The notes under the pieces are model-generated. The model made no database searches. It was not told the DNA's origin and worked only from the letters and a program-made list of their open reading frames with translations. The translations under genes were made by a program, and so were the position numbers. A DNA stretch of 32,571 nucleotides from a bacterium. GTDB lineage: Bacteria; CG03. Below, piece by piece: positions 9,608 through 17,843 of this stretch. Every line of letters begins with the position of its first letter. Within the stretch, counting starts at the first letter, position 1. The stretch lies in NCBI GenBank assembly GCA_013791675.1, contig VMTI01000154.1, positions 1 to 32,571 of the forward strand, in the 5' to 3' direction.

Positions 9608-10837
9608 ATGGATTATTTCAATTACGCCGGCAATGAATTATTTGCTGAGAAAATTCCTATGAGCTTTTTGGCGGAAAAATACGGCACGCCGCTTTATGTT
9701 TATTCAAAAAAAACTCTTCTCCGTCATCTTGGAGAAATTAAAAGGGCTTTTCGTCCAACGGGCGCGCTTATATGTTTTGCTTATAAAGCCAATAATAACA
9801 TCGAATTGCTTAAACTGATGAACAAGGAAGGCATAGGAGCCGACTGTGTTTCGCTGGGTGAGCTTCTTCTCGCCCGTAAAACGGGCGTTCCCGCCCATAA
9901 AATTGTCATGAACGGTAACGGAAAAACGAACGAAGAAATAAAACTTGCCGTTAAAATGAAAATAAAAATGCTCAACGCCGACAGCGTGGAAGACCTTCTG
10001 AACATTTCAAGAATAGCCAATAGCTTGAAAGTGAAAGCCCGTATAAGCTTCCGCGTAAATCCGGAAATCAAAGTGCCGACGCACCCTCATATAGCCACCG
10101 GACTGAAAGAATCCAAATTCGGGCTTGCTTACGATGACGCTTTCAAGGCATACCAACTCGCGGCATCGCTCCCCGACGTGGATGTTTGCGGCATACACAT
10201 GCATATCGGTTCACAGATAACGGAAATTGAGCCTTTTGAGGATGCCCTGAAAAAACTTGCGGTTTTTTCAAAAAAACTTAACGGCGCGGGGATCAAGCTG
10301 AAATATATCAACGCCGGCGGCGGACTGGGCGTTAAATACCATAGTGAAATTCCGGAGTCTTTGGACAAATACGCTTCGGTTATAAAAAAATACGCTTTAA
10401 AGATTGCCCCCAAAATCATAATTGAGCCCGGCCGCATGCTTACGGCTAACACGGCTGTTCTTCTGATGCGCGTTATACTGAACAAGAATTCGGGGCGTAA
10501 AAGCTTCATAGTCGCCGACGGCGGTATGAATGATATTATGCGTCCAAGTATATACGGCGCGTATCATGAAATTCTGCCCGTGAAAATTTTTTCCGAAAGG
10601 GAAAAGAAATATTATGATATCGTTGGGCCGATTTGCGAATCGGGGGATGTTCTGGCGCGTAAACGGCTTCTCGGGAATATGTATGCGGGCGAGCTTCTTG
10701 TTTTGCGCGGCGCGGGAGCTTACGGATATTCTATGAGTTCAAATTATAATCTCCGCGCCCGTCCGGCGGAAGTGCTTGTTGACGGTGGCCGCGACGTGCT
10801 TATCAGAAAGCGCGAAGATATTCAAAAACTTATATGA
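9608..10837 (+). CDS. lysA: Diaminopimelate decarboxylase
   Basis: PLP-Lys motif FAYKANNN, HMHIGSQI, IIEPGRML, PICESGDVL motifs; upstream of dapA-dapB. Confidence 0.95.
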   Translation: MDYFNYAGNELFAEKIPMSFLAEKYGTPLYVYSKKTLLRHLGEIKRAFRPTGALICFAYKANNNIELLKLMNKEGIGADCVSLGELLLARKTGVPAHKIVMNGNGKTNEEIKLAVKMKIKMLNADSVEDLLNISRIANSLKVKARISFRVNPEIKVPTHPHIATGLKESKFGLAYDDAFKAYQLAASLPDVDVCGIHMHIGSQITEIEPFEDALKKLAVFSKKLNGAGIKLKYINAGGGLGVKYHSEIPESLDKYASVIKKYALKIAPKIIIEPGRMLTANTAVLLMRVILNKNSGRKSFIVADGGMNDIMRPSIYGAYHEILPVKIFSEREKKYYDIVGPICESGDVLARKRLLGNMYAGELLVLRGAGAYGYSMSSNYNLRARPAEVLVDGGRDVLIRKREDIQKLI

Positions 10838-10848
10838 GGAGTAAGAAT

Positions 10849-10926
10849 GGGGTCAGGTCTTGACATTTGACATAGTCAAACGGGTGAACTTTAAATGTAT
10901 GCTGTCAAATGTCAAGACCTGACCCC
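10849..10926. repeat. Perfect 24-bp inverted repeat (arms 10849-10872 and 10903-10926, 30-nt loop)
   Basis: GGGGTCAGGTCTTGACATTTGACA ... TGTCAAATGTCAAGACCTGACCCC; located in the lysA-dapA gap, right arm a few nt from the dapA Shine-Dalgarno. Confidence 0.97.
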
Positions 10927-10939
10927 CTATTAGGAGGAA

Positions 10940-12001
10940 ATGATGGAGTTTAAAGGTGCGTGGACCGCGCTTGTTACGCCGTTTAAAAAAGACGGCAGCG
11001 TAGATTGGAAAGGTTTTGAAAAAAACGTGGATTTCCAGATGAAAGAAGGAATATCGGGGCTTCTGCCGATGGGCACGACGGGAGAGTCCCCGACGGTGAG
11101 CCATGAGGAGCACAACGCGATTAACAAAAAAATTTTTGACTATGCCGCGGGGCGCTGTGAAATTTTGGCCGGATGCGGCTCCAATTCCACGGAAGAATCA
11201 ATCAAATCCGTAAAATCGGCCGCGGAATCCGGCATTAAAGCCGCGCTAATAATAGATTGCTATTACAACGGCCCGTCGTCTTTTGAGCTCAGAACCCGGC
11301 ATTACAGCCGCATAGCCGAAATGTTTCCGGATATTGAATTTGTGCCTTATATTATACCCGGCAGGACGGGATGCGAAATGTCCGCTTATGATTTGGCGCT
11401 TCTCGGAGAAAAATATTCCAACATAAACGCTGTAAAAGAGGCGACAGGGAATATAGAAAGAATGGAGATTGAAGGAAGCATACTTCCGGAGGGTTTTGCA
11501 ATTCTTTCGGGCGATGACGGCATAACATTTGAGATGATGATTTCGCCTAAAATAAAAGCTTGTGGAGTTATATCGGTTTTAACCAATATAGTGCCAGCGG
11601 CGATAAGCAGGATGTGCCGGGCAGCTCTTGCCGGCAGATACGGCGAGGCGAAAGAAATCAACAAAAAACTGAAGCCTCTTTTTGATGTTATTACGGTCAC
11701 GTCTCTGCGCATAGAAGAGATAAAGGGCAAGCAGTATAAAGTGACGGATAAATTCCGCAACCCGGTGCCTATAAAAACGCTTATGAACGCTTTGGGAATT
11801 CCATCTGGAATCGTCAGAGCGCCGCTGGGCTCAATGACCCCGGCCGGCGTTTCGACACTCCGTTCGGCGCTTAAAAGCGTTTGGCTGCTCAGCCCGGAAA
11901 TCCTGAAACCGGTACAGGAATTTTACGGGACGGATATAGGAAAAGTGCTTACCGACGATTCCATGTGGGAGGCGCTTGCGGCGGTGGAGGAAAAAAAATG
12001 A
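10940..12001 (+). CDS. dapA: 4-hydroxy-tetrahydrodipicolinate synthase family protein (extended)
   Basis: GAWTALVTPF, GTTGESPT, NINAVKEATGN (Schiff-base Lys); taggaggaa ribosome-binding site; 353 aa, longer than typical DapA. Confidence 0.88.
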   Translation: MMEFKGAWTALVTPFKKDGSVDWKGFEKNVDFQMKEGISGLLPMGTTGESPTVSHEEHNAINKKIFDYAAGRCEILAGCGSNSTEESIKSVKSAAESGIKAALIIDCYYNGPSSFELRTRHYSRIAEMFPDIEFVPYIIPGRTGCEMSAYDLALLGEKYSNINAVKEATGNIERMEIEGSILPEGFAILSGDDGITFEMMISPKIKACGVISVLTNIVPAAISRMCRAALAGRYGEAKEINKKLKPLFDVITVTSLRIEEIKGKQYKVTDKFRNPVPIKTLMNALGIPSGIVRAPLGSMTPAGVSTLRSALKSVWLLSPEILKPVQEFYGTDIGKVLTDDSMWEALAAVEEKK

Positions 12002-12750
12002 TAAAGGTCTGTATAGCCGGGGCATCCGGAAAAATGGGGCAAGCTGTTGCGAATGCCGTTCTCATAACGGAAGGAATAGAAATCGGCGGGCTTCTTGAAA
12101 AACCGGATTCTCCCGATATAGGAAAAATTATTAACGGGGTTGAAGTGAGGTCTGTTGCGAAGGATGCTTTATCCGGCTGTGATTGTCTTATTGATTTTAC
12201 TTCTTCCGCCGCGACGATTGAACATCTTTCGGATTTTTCCGGCGCCGCTGTGATAGGCACGACAGGTTTTACGGGAGCCCAGACGGATGAAATCAAAAAA
12301 TATGCCGAAAAATTCCCCGTGGTTTTTTCTCCGAACATGAGCAAGGGTGTTAATCTTTTTTTCTCACTCGCAGCCCGGGCGGCGGAAAAACTTAAAGATT
12401 ACGATATTGAAATAGTGGAAGCGCATCACAACAAAAAAAAGGACGCTCCGTCGGGAACGGCGCTGAGGCTGCGCGATGAGATAAAAAAAGTCCGCGAACT
12501 TCAGGATGTTTACGGACGGCATGGCTCCGCGCTCGCGCGGGGAAAGAATGAAATTGGCATACATTCGGTCAGGGCGGGCGATATTGTGGGCGAACACAGC
12601 GTGATATTCGCGGGGCCCGGGGAATGTTTTGAGATTTCCCACAGGGCTTATTCAAGGAACTGTTTTGCCGAAGGCGCCGTCACGGCGGCTTTGTGGCTTG
12701 ACGGTAAAAAGCCCGGCCTTTACGAAATGTCAGAAGTGCTGGGTTTATGA
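11998..12750 (+). CDS. dapB: 4-hydroxy-tetrahydrodipicolinate reductase
   Basis: MIKVCIAGASGKMGQAV, GTTGF, EAHHNKKKDAPSGTAL; ATG at 11998 overlapping the dapA stop (ATGA) preferred over the longer ORF start 11881. Confidence 0.95.
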   Translation: MIKVCIAGASGKMGQAVANAVLITEGIEIGGLLEKPDSPDIGKIINGVEVRSVAKDALSGCDCLIDFTSSAATIEHLSDFSGAAVIGTTGFTGAQTDEIKKYAEKFPVVFSPNMSKGVNLFFSLAARAAEKLKDYDIEIVEAHHNKKKDAPSGTALRLRDEIKKVRELQDVYGRHGSALARGKNEIGIHSVRAGDIVGEHSVIFAGPGECFEISHRAYSRNCFAEGAVTAALWLDGKKPGLYEMSEVLGL

Positions 12751-14009
12751 AAGATTTGCCGTGCCGCGTGGAAATCGTCCTGAACTTTCCGCGGAATGTT
12801 TTTTTTGTTTGCGCACTTTTTGCGTTTTCTTCCTGCGCGGGCCTGCGCATTCCTCTTTCCGCGATCAGGCCTTCCGGCGCCGACGAGCTTGCCGCCGCCA
12901 TTGCCGCGGGCAAAGATGTGAACGCCCGGTATCCGGGAGGGCTTTCGCCGCTCATGGAAGCTTCTTACAGAAATCTCCCTGATATAGCGGCTATCCTTCT
13001 TGATGCGGGAGCGGACATTGCCGCGAGGGATTCAGACGGCTTTACGGCACTTATGTACGCTGCCGCGGGAAACTCCCCCGCCTGCGCAGAACTTCTTATA
13101 AAAAAAGGAGCGGTAGTGTCCGCGCGGGAATATTTAACCGGGAAAACGGCGATTTTTTTCGCCGTAGAAAATAATTCAGCGCCTATGGTTAAACTTCTTC
13201 TTTTATCGCCCGAAGCTTCAGAAGATGATTTTGACGGCGGCGTCACAGCGCTTATGTATTCTTCCGCGCTCGGCGCCTTCAGCGCCTGCGAGGAGATTAT
13301 CAAAAACGGAGCTGATATAAAAAAAAGAGATGATCTCGGCAGGGACGCTCTTTTTCACGCTGTTCAAAATAACGCTATTGAAACAGCGAAGCTGCTTATA
13401 AAATCCGGCGCTGATGTTAACGCGGAATATGACCGCCGGCTGCTTCATCTTGCCGCCGCGGAAAATAATGTTGATATGATTAAACTGCTGATTGGCGCGG
13501 GCGCCGTGATAGCCATAAAAGACAAACAGGGTTTTACCCCATTTGGCGAAGCGGTAAGGGCGGGTTCACTTGAGGCCGCTTCTTTTTTTCTTGAATATGG
13601 CGTCGGGGCGAATGAAGAACAGAATGAGCTGACGCCTCTAATGATTGCCGTCAAAAACAACGACTTGAAAATGATGGCTTTGCTTGCTGAAAATATGGCT
13701 GATATTAACATTGCTTTATCCGACGGGACAACAGCTCTTTTTTACGCGGCTATGCGGGCCTCTTCCGCCGCCGCGGAATTTCTGATAAGTGTGGGCGCTG
13801 ATGTGAACGCCGCGGATTCAAAGGGCTGGACGCCGCTTATGACCGCTGTTTCGGAGAACAATTTGGATACAGCGGTTTTTCTTATAAAAACAGGAGCTGA
13901 TGTAAACGCTAAAAATGCCGAATCCCTGAACGCGCTGGAAATTGCCAAATATAAAAGAAACGATAAAATGATAGCCTGTCTTAAATCCGCCGGCGCGCGG
14001 GAATACTGA
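12747..14009 (+). CDS. Ankyrin-repeat protein with probable secretion/lipoprotein N-terminus
   Basis: About ten ANK-type repeats (e.g. GFTALMYAAAGNSPACAELLIKKGA, GWTPLMTAVSENNLDTAVFLIKTGADVNAKNA); hydrophobic N-terminus FFVCALFAFSSCAG; ATGA overlap with dapB. Confidence 0.92.
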   Translation: MKDLPCRVEIVLNFPRNVFFVCALFAFSSCAGLRIPLSAIRPSGADELAAAIAAGKDVNARYPGGLSPLMEASYRNLPDIAAILLDAGADIAARDSDGFTALMYAAAGNSPACAELLIKKGAVVSAREYLTGKTAIFFAVENNSAPMVKLLLLSPEASEDDFDGGVTALMYSSALGAFSACEEIIKNGADIKKRDDLGRDALFHAVQNNAIETAKLLIKSGADVNAEYDRRLLHLAAAENNVDMIKLLIGAGAVIAIKDKQGFTPFGEAVRAGSLEAASFFLEYGVGANEEQNELTPLMIAVKNNDLKMMALLAENMADINIALSDGTTALFYAAMRASSAAAEFLISVGADVNAADSKGWTPLMTAVSENNLDTAVFLIKTGADVNAKNAESLNALEIAKYKRNDKMIACLKSAGAREY

Positions 14010-14028
14010 CGCCGGTTTCGTTTTTTGT

Positions 14029-16917
14029 ATGCCGGTAATTAAAAATATCCGGGATTTATCATCTTCCGGCCGGGCTTATTTTCTTTTGGGCCTTCTTAAA
14101 AAACATGACAGAATTCTCGCCGTGTTTGAGGATTCCGGCGAGGCTGAGGCCGTGTATAATGATATCCTTGCGTTCGGCGTAAAATCCGCCGTACTTTTTA
14201 CCGAGAATGATTCATTAAGATCCGCGGCGCTTTCATCCGTTTCCCGCGCGGGAAAAAACATTATTATCAGCGACGCCGATTCCGCGAAAACAGGGGTTCC
14301 ATCGCGGAGCGATTTCGCGAAAAGTTTCAGGGTTTCACAAGGCTGCGAACTGTCACCGCAGGATATGGTAAAAAAACTTTCCGGGATGGGTTTTGTAAAA
14401 AGCGATTTTGTTTTTGAGCGTGGTAATTTCTCTTTGCGGGGCGGCGTGCTGGACTTCTGGAATTTTTCGTGCGAACTTCCGGTCAGAATTCGTTTTGGGG
14501 TGACAACACCGGAGAATATAAATTTTTTTGATCCCGCGACTCAGCTCAGCGCGCGGAGTGTACAGGATATTGAAATTGCTCATAGCCCGAGGGGCGATGG
14601 AAACCTTTTCTCTTTTATTGCTGGAGATTACGTGACGGCGCGGCCGGAGGTTGTATCTTTTGAAGGCTGTGACAAAGCGGAATATGTTTTTTCAGCGTCG
14701 GGAGAGGACACCGGAATAAGAAGAGCGCCTGTTTACAGCGCCAGAATGGATTTTCTGATCAAAGACCTGAAAAGTTTCTCTGAAGACGAGTTTGAAATAA
14801 AAATATTTTGCGACAGCGATGACGCCCGGACATATCTTGAGGAAGAAATATCCATCCGCGGCGGTATCCCTGCTGAATATATCAAGGGTGAAATATCGGG
14901 AGGTTTTCTTTCACGGCCCGATAAATTGCTGTGTCTTAAAAGCGGCGAGATATTGGGATTCGGGGGAAGGCTCCATGCTCCGCCGGCTCCGGCGGTGCCG
15001 GAAAAATTTACGGGAGAAATGGTTTACGCAAAAGGCGATATTGTCGTTCACGAGGATTACGGTATAGGTAAATTTATAAAATTGGACGAGTTTGAAATAA
15101 AAGGCAAGCCGGTGGATTATATATCCATAGCTTATGCCGACGGCACGGCGCATATACCGGCGGAGGAATTTGCGGGGCTTCACCGCTGGACGGCGCCAAG
15201 GGGCGTGAAGCCTGTCATATCCAGGCTCGGTGACGCCGATTTTAAAATAAGAAAATCAAAAGTTTATAAAAATATTTTCAGCATGGCCCGCGAAATTATG
15301 GAAACAGGCGCCCGCCGGAAAATGATAAAAGGTGTTTCATTTAAATCTTCGGCAGCCGAAAAAGATTTTATCCTTCGTTTCCCTTATGAAGAAACCGCTG
15401 ACCAGCGCGTCGCATCACAGAGGATTTTAGCTGAGATGGAAAAGCCTGTTCCCATGGAGCATCTTCTCTGCGGCGATGTGGGATACGGGAAAACGGAGAT
15501 TGCCATGAGAGCCGCTTTCAGGAGCTGTTGGGGAGGATGCCAGGTTGTGTGCATCGTGCCCACGACGGTGCTTGCCCAGCAGCAGTATTATGTTTTCCGT
15601 GAGCGGTTCAAAGGTTTTCCCGTAGAGATAGATATGCTTTCAAGATTCAGCGCGTCACGCCGCGGGGAAGTTTTATCGCGTGTCGCTTCCGGGCGCACAG
15701 ATATACTGATTGCCACGCACTCGGCTTTTTCCAAAGACCTTGTTTTCGCGAAACTCGGGCTCGCCGTGATAGATGAGGAGCACCGGTTCGGTGTCAGGCA
15801 GAAAGAGCTGCTGAAAAACAAGTATCCTTTTGCCGATATTCTGATGATGTCGGCCACGCCCATCCCGAGGACGCTTTCAATGTCGCTTGCGGGCATCCTC
15901 TCTTTTTCCATAATAGAAAGCCCGCCTCCGGGCAGAATGCGCGTTGAAACTTTTACGGGCGCCTACAGCGAGGGGCTGCTCAAAGAAGCAGTCAGGCGCG
16001 AGATATCGCGCGGCGGGCAGATTTTTTATGTATATAACAGAATTTCGGGAATTAATAATCTGCGCGAAGAATTTGTGAAAATGTTTCCTGATCTTAGGGT
16101 GGCTCTCGCGCATGCCGGAATGCCTTCACAGAAGCTATCTTCCGTTATGAGGGCTTTTGCGAACGGAGAATACGATGTTCTTATTTCCACGGTAATAATC
16201 CAGTCGGGTCTGGATATAAGCAATGTCAATACTCTCATAATAAGGAAATCGCAGCTGCTGGGGCTTTCTCAGATGTATCAGCTCAGAGGCAGGGTAGGGC
16301 GTGGCGTTAAAAGGGCATACTGTTATTTTTTTTATGACGGCGAGGTGCAGAAGAAGTCCAAAAAACGGTTTGAATTTTTGAGTGATTATGACGCGCTTTC
16401 TTCGGGGCTGCGAATAGCCATGAGTGACCTTGAGCTGCGCGGCGCAGGAAATATTTTCGGGCCTCAGCAGCACGGTTATATTAAACAGGTGGGAGCGGAA
16501 CTTTATTTTAAACTGCTTGAAAAGGCGGTGGGCCAGCTTAAAGGAGAACCGGAGGAAGAAGAGTGCCGCATAAGTTTTTCATCAGGCGGCAGGTCCATAC
16601 CGGAAAATTATGTGTCTTCGCTTTCCGAGCGTTTTAGGCTGCTTATGAGGCTGTCAAGAATCAACAGCATTGAGCAGCTTGATATTTACGGTGAAGAAAT
16701 CCTTGACCGTTTCGGCGAGGCGCCCGAAGAGGTAAAAAAACTTATAGAATCCGTAAAACTTAAAATAGCCGCAACCGCTTCCGGCATCAGCAGTATTGAT
16801 GAAATTAATGGCGGCTTTAATCTTGTAAAAAATGGACGATGCGTTTTTTACGCATTGACGCAGGAGGATTTGATTAAGAAATTGCTGGAAGAAAAAAGCC
16901 GTATTAAAAGAGCGTAA
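14029..16917 (+). CDS. mfd: Transcription-repair coupling factor
   Basis: RNAP-interacting domain KGDIVVHEDYGIGKF, helicase motifs GDVGYGKTEIAMRAAF, DEEHRFGVRQKE, SATPIPRTLSMSL, QLRGRVGRG; TRCF C-terminal domain. Confidence 0.97.
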   Translation: MPVIKNIRDLSSSGRAYFLLGLLKKHDRILAVFEDSGEAEAVYNDILAFGVKSAVLFTENDSLRSAALSSVSRAGKNIIISDADSAKTGVPSRSDFAKSFRVSQGCELSPQDMVKKLSGMGFVKSDFVFERGNFSLRGGVLDFWNFSCELPVRIRFGVTTPENINFFDPATQLSARSVQDIEIAHSPRGDGNLFSFIAGDYVTARPEVVSFEGCDKAEYVFSASGEDTGIRRAPVYSARMDFLIKDLKSFSEDEFEIKIFCDSDDARTYLEEEISIRGGIPAEYIKGEISGGFLSRPDKLLCLKSGEILGFGGRLHAPPAPAVPEKFTGEMVYAKGDIVVHEDYGIGKFIKLDEFEIKGKPVDYISIAYADGTAHIPAEEFAGLHRWTAPRGVKPVISRLGDADFKIRKSKVYKNIFSMAREIMETGARRKMIKGVSFKSSAAEKDFILRFPYEETADQRVASQRILAEMEKPVPMEHLLCGDVGYGKTEIAMRAAFRSCWGGCQVVCIVPTTVLAQQQYYVFRERFKGFPVEIDMLSRFSASRRGEVLSRVASGRTDILIATHSAFSKDLVFAKLGLAVIDEEHRFGVRQKELLKNKYPFADILMMSATPIPRTLSMSLAGILSFSIIESPPPGRMRVETFTGAYSEGLLKEAVRREISRGGQIFYVYNRISGINNLREEFVKMFPDLRVALAHAGMPSQKLSSVMRAFANGEYDVLISTVIIQSGLDISNVNTLIIRKSQLLGLSQMYQLRGRVGRGVKRAYCYFFYDGEVQKKSKKRFEFLSDYDALSSGLRIAMSDLELRGAGNIFGPQQHGYIKQVGAELYFKLLEKAVGQLKGEPEEEECRISFSSGGRSIPENYVSSLSERFRLLMRLSRINSIEQLDIYGEEILDRFGEAPEEVKKLIESVKLKIAATASGISSIDEINGGFNLVKNGRCVFYALTQEDLIKKLLEEKSRIKRA

Positions 16918-16992
16918 TACTGAAATTCAGCGGCAAATAAGACATATAGTACAAAGCACTGCATACCAAAGCAGGTCAATAGAAAATACCAC

Positions 16993-17021
16993 TTGACAAC
17001 AAAAGACAATAAATATAGAAT
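16993..17021 (+). promoter_or_regulatory. Sigma70-type promoter: TTGACA-17 nt-TAGAAT
   Basis: TTGACA at 16993-16998 and TAGAAT at 17016-17021, 17-nt spacer, immediately upstream of the HTH gene. Confidence 0.75.
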
Positions 17022-17038
17022 CTCATTGGAAGTAGCAT

Positions 17039-17347
17039 ATGCAGAAAGAAATAATGAATGTTCCCGAGTTGGCAGAGTATATAGGTGTCAGCGGATCAAA
17101 GATATATAAGCTGATAAGGGATAAAAAAATCCCTGCTTCAAAAATAGGCAGGCAGTATAAGTTTTCAAAACAAGTAATCGATTCGTGGCTGAAAGAAAAT
17201 ATTATTACATCTTTTTTGAATGAGCCTCTTTTTCAGCCTAAAAAAAATGTCGAAAAAGGGGGTGAGAAAAATGGCAAAGAAGAAAGCAGCGAAGAAAAAA
17301 GTTGTGAAAAAGAAAGTAGCGAAGAAAACGGTGAAGAAAGCCGTTAA
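17039..17347 (+). CDS. Excisionase/MerR-type helix-turn-helix DNA-binding protein
   Basis: NVPELAEYIGVSGSKIYKLIRDKKIPASKIGRQYKFSKQVIDSWL; acidic E/S-rich C-terminal tail of uncertain reality (see findings). Confidence 0.85.
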   Translation: MQKEIMNVPELAEYIGVSGSKIYKLIRDKKIPASKIGRQYKFSKQVIDSWLKENIITSFLNEPLFQPKKNVEKGGEKNGKEESSEEKSCEKESSEENGEESR

Positions 17348-17387
17348 GAAGAAAGTCGCGAAGAAAAAAGTCGCGAAGAAAAAGTAA
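17271..17387 (+). CDS. Short lysine/alanine/valine-rich basic protein (histone H1-like tail), overlapping the HTH ORF out of frame
   Basis: ATG at 17271 preceded by GGGGGTGAG-AAAA; translates to MAKKKAAKKKVVKKKVAKKTVKKAVKKKVAKKKVAKKK*; not in the ORF track because it is short. Confidence 0.65.
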   Translation: MAKKKAAKKKVVKKKVAKKTVKKAVKKKVAKKKVAKKK

Positions 17388-17401
17388 GGAGGCTATCTAG
17401 T

Positions 17402-17728
17402 ATGGCTCAGAAAATTGTTAAGCTTGGTTTGAAGAGAGAAAAAAACCATCTTTATTACATCGGCAAAGACGGAAACGTTTGGGCTGCTCCGATGGCACGC
17501 GCGGGAAAAAAAGGCGGTAAAGCCAAAAAAGTCGCGGATGCCGGAGTGAAAAAAGAGAAAGGTTTTCTTTATTTTCTTGACAAAAACGGTGACGTAGCGA
17601 AAGCTGCAATGTCCCGCGGCGGCAAGAAAAAGAAAAAAGCAGCGAAAAAACCTGCAAAGAAAAAAGTCGCGAAGAAAGCGGTGAAAAAAGCCGTTAAGAA
17701 AAAAGTCGCGAAAAAAAAGAAAAAGTAA
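17402..17728 (+). CDS. Histone H1-like protein: two tandem LYY/LYF-K-D/N-G repeats plus lysine-rich C-terminal tail
   Basis: Repeats LKREKNHLYYIGKDGNVWAAPMARAGKKGG and VKKEKGFLYFLDKNGDVAKAAMSRGGKKKK; tail AKKPAKKKVAKKAVKKAVKKKVAKKKKK; AAGGAGG upstream. Confidence 0.88.
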   Translation: MAQKIVKLGLKREKNHLYYIGKDGNVWAAPMARAGKKGGKAKKVADAGVKKEKGFLYFLDKNGDVAKAAMSRGGKKKKKAAKKPAKKKVAKKAVKKAVKKKVAKKKKK

Positions 17729-17742
17729 TAATTTTCTTTTAG

Positions 17743-17789
17743 CCGCGCCTTTCCCGACCTTGTGCCGGGATAGGCGCGGTTTTTTTTTT
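17743..17789 (+). terminator. Rho-independent terminator downstream of the H1-like gene
   Basis: Stem CCGCGCCT-T-TCCCG / CGGGA-T-AGGCGCGG with 9-nt loop, followed by a 10-nt T run. Confidence 0.93.
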
Positions 17790-17843
17790 ATACCTAAGAC
17801 AAGTTTTTGGTGCCGGATATCCGGAATTTTCACTGATGTTAAT

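Noticed and set aside
14029-16917. Mfd at 962 aa is shorter than E. coli Mfd
   Set aside because: All helicase, RNAP-interaction and C-terminal motifs are present; a compact N-terminal UvrB-like module is a known kind of variation, so no truncation is claimed.
17240-17390. Repetitive GCGAAGAAAAAA units considered as a microsatellite or CRISPR-like array
   Set aside because: Irregular codon-level repeats explained by Lys/Ala/Val-rich coding sequence; no spacers of constant length.
17393-17833. Reverse-strand ORFs (146 aa and 79 aa) opposite the H1-like gene, rich in Phe/Leu
   Set aside because: They are the complement of the Lys-codon repeats; no ribosome-binding site or plausible domain, and they run through the terminator.
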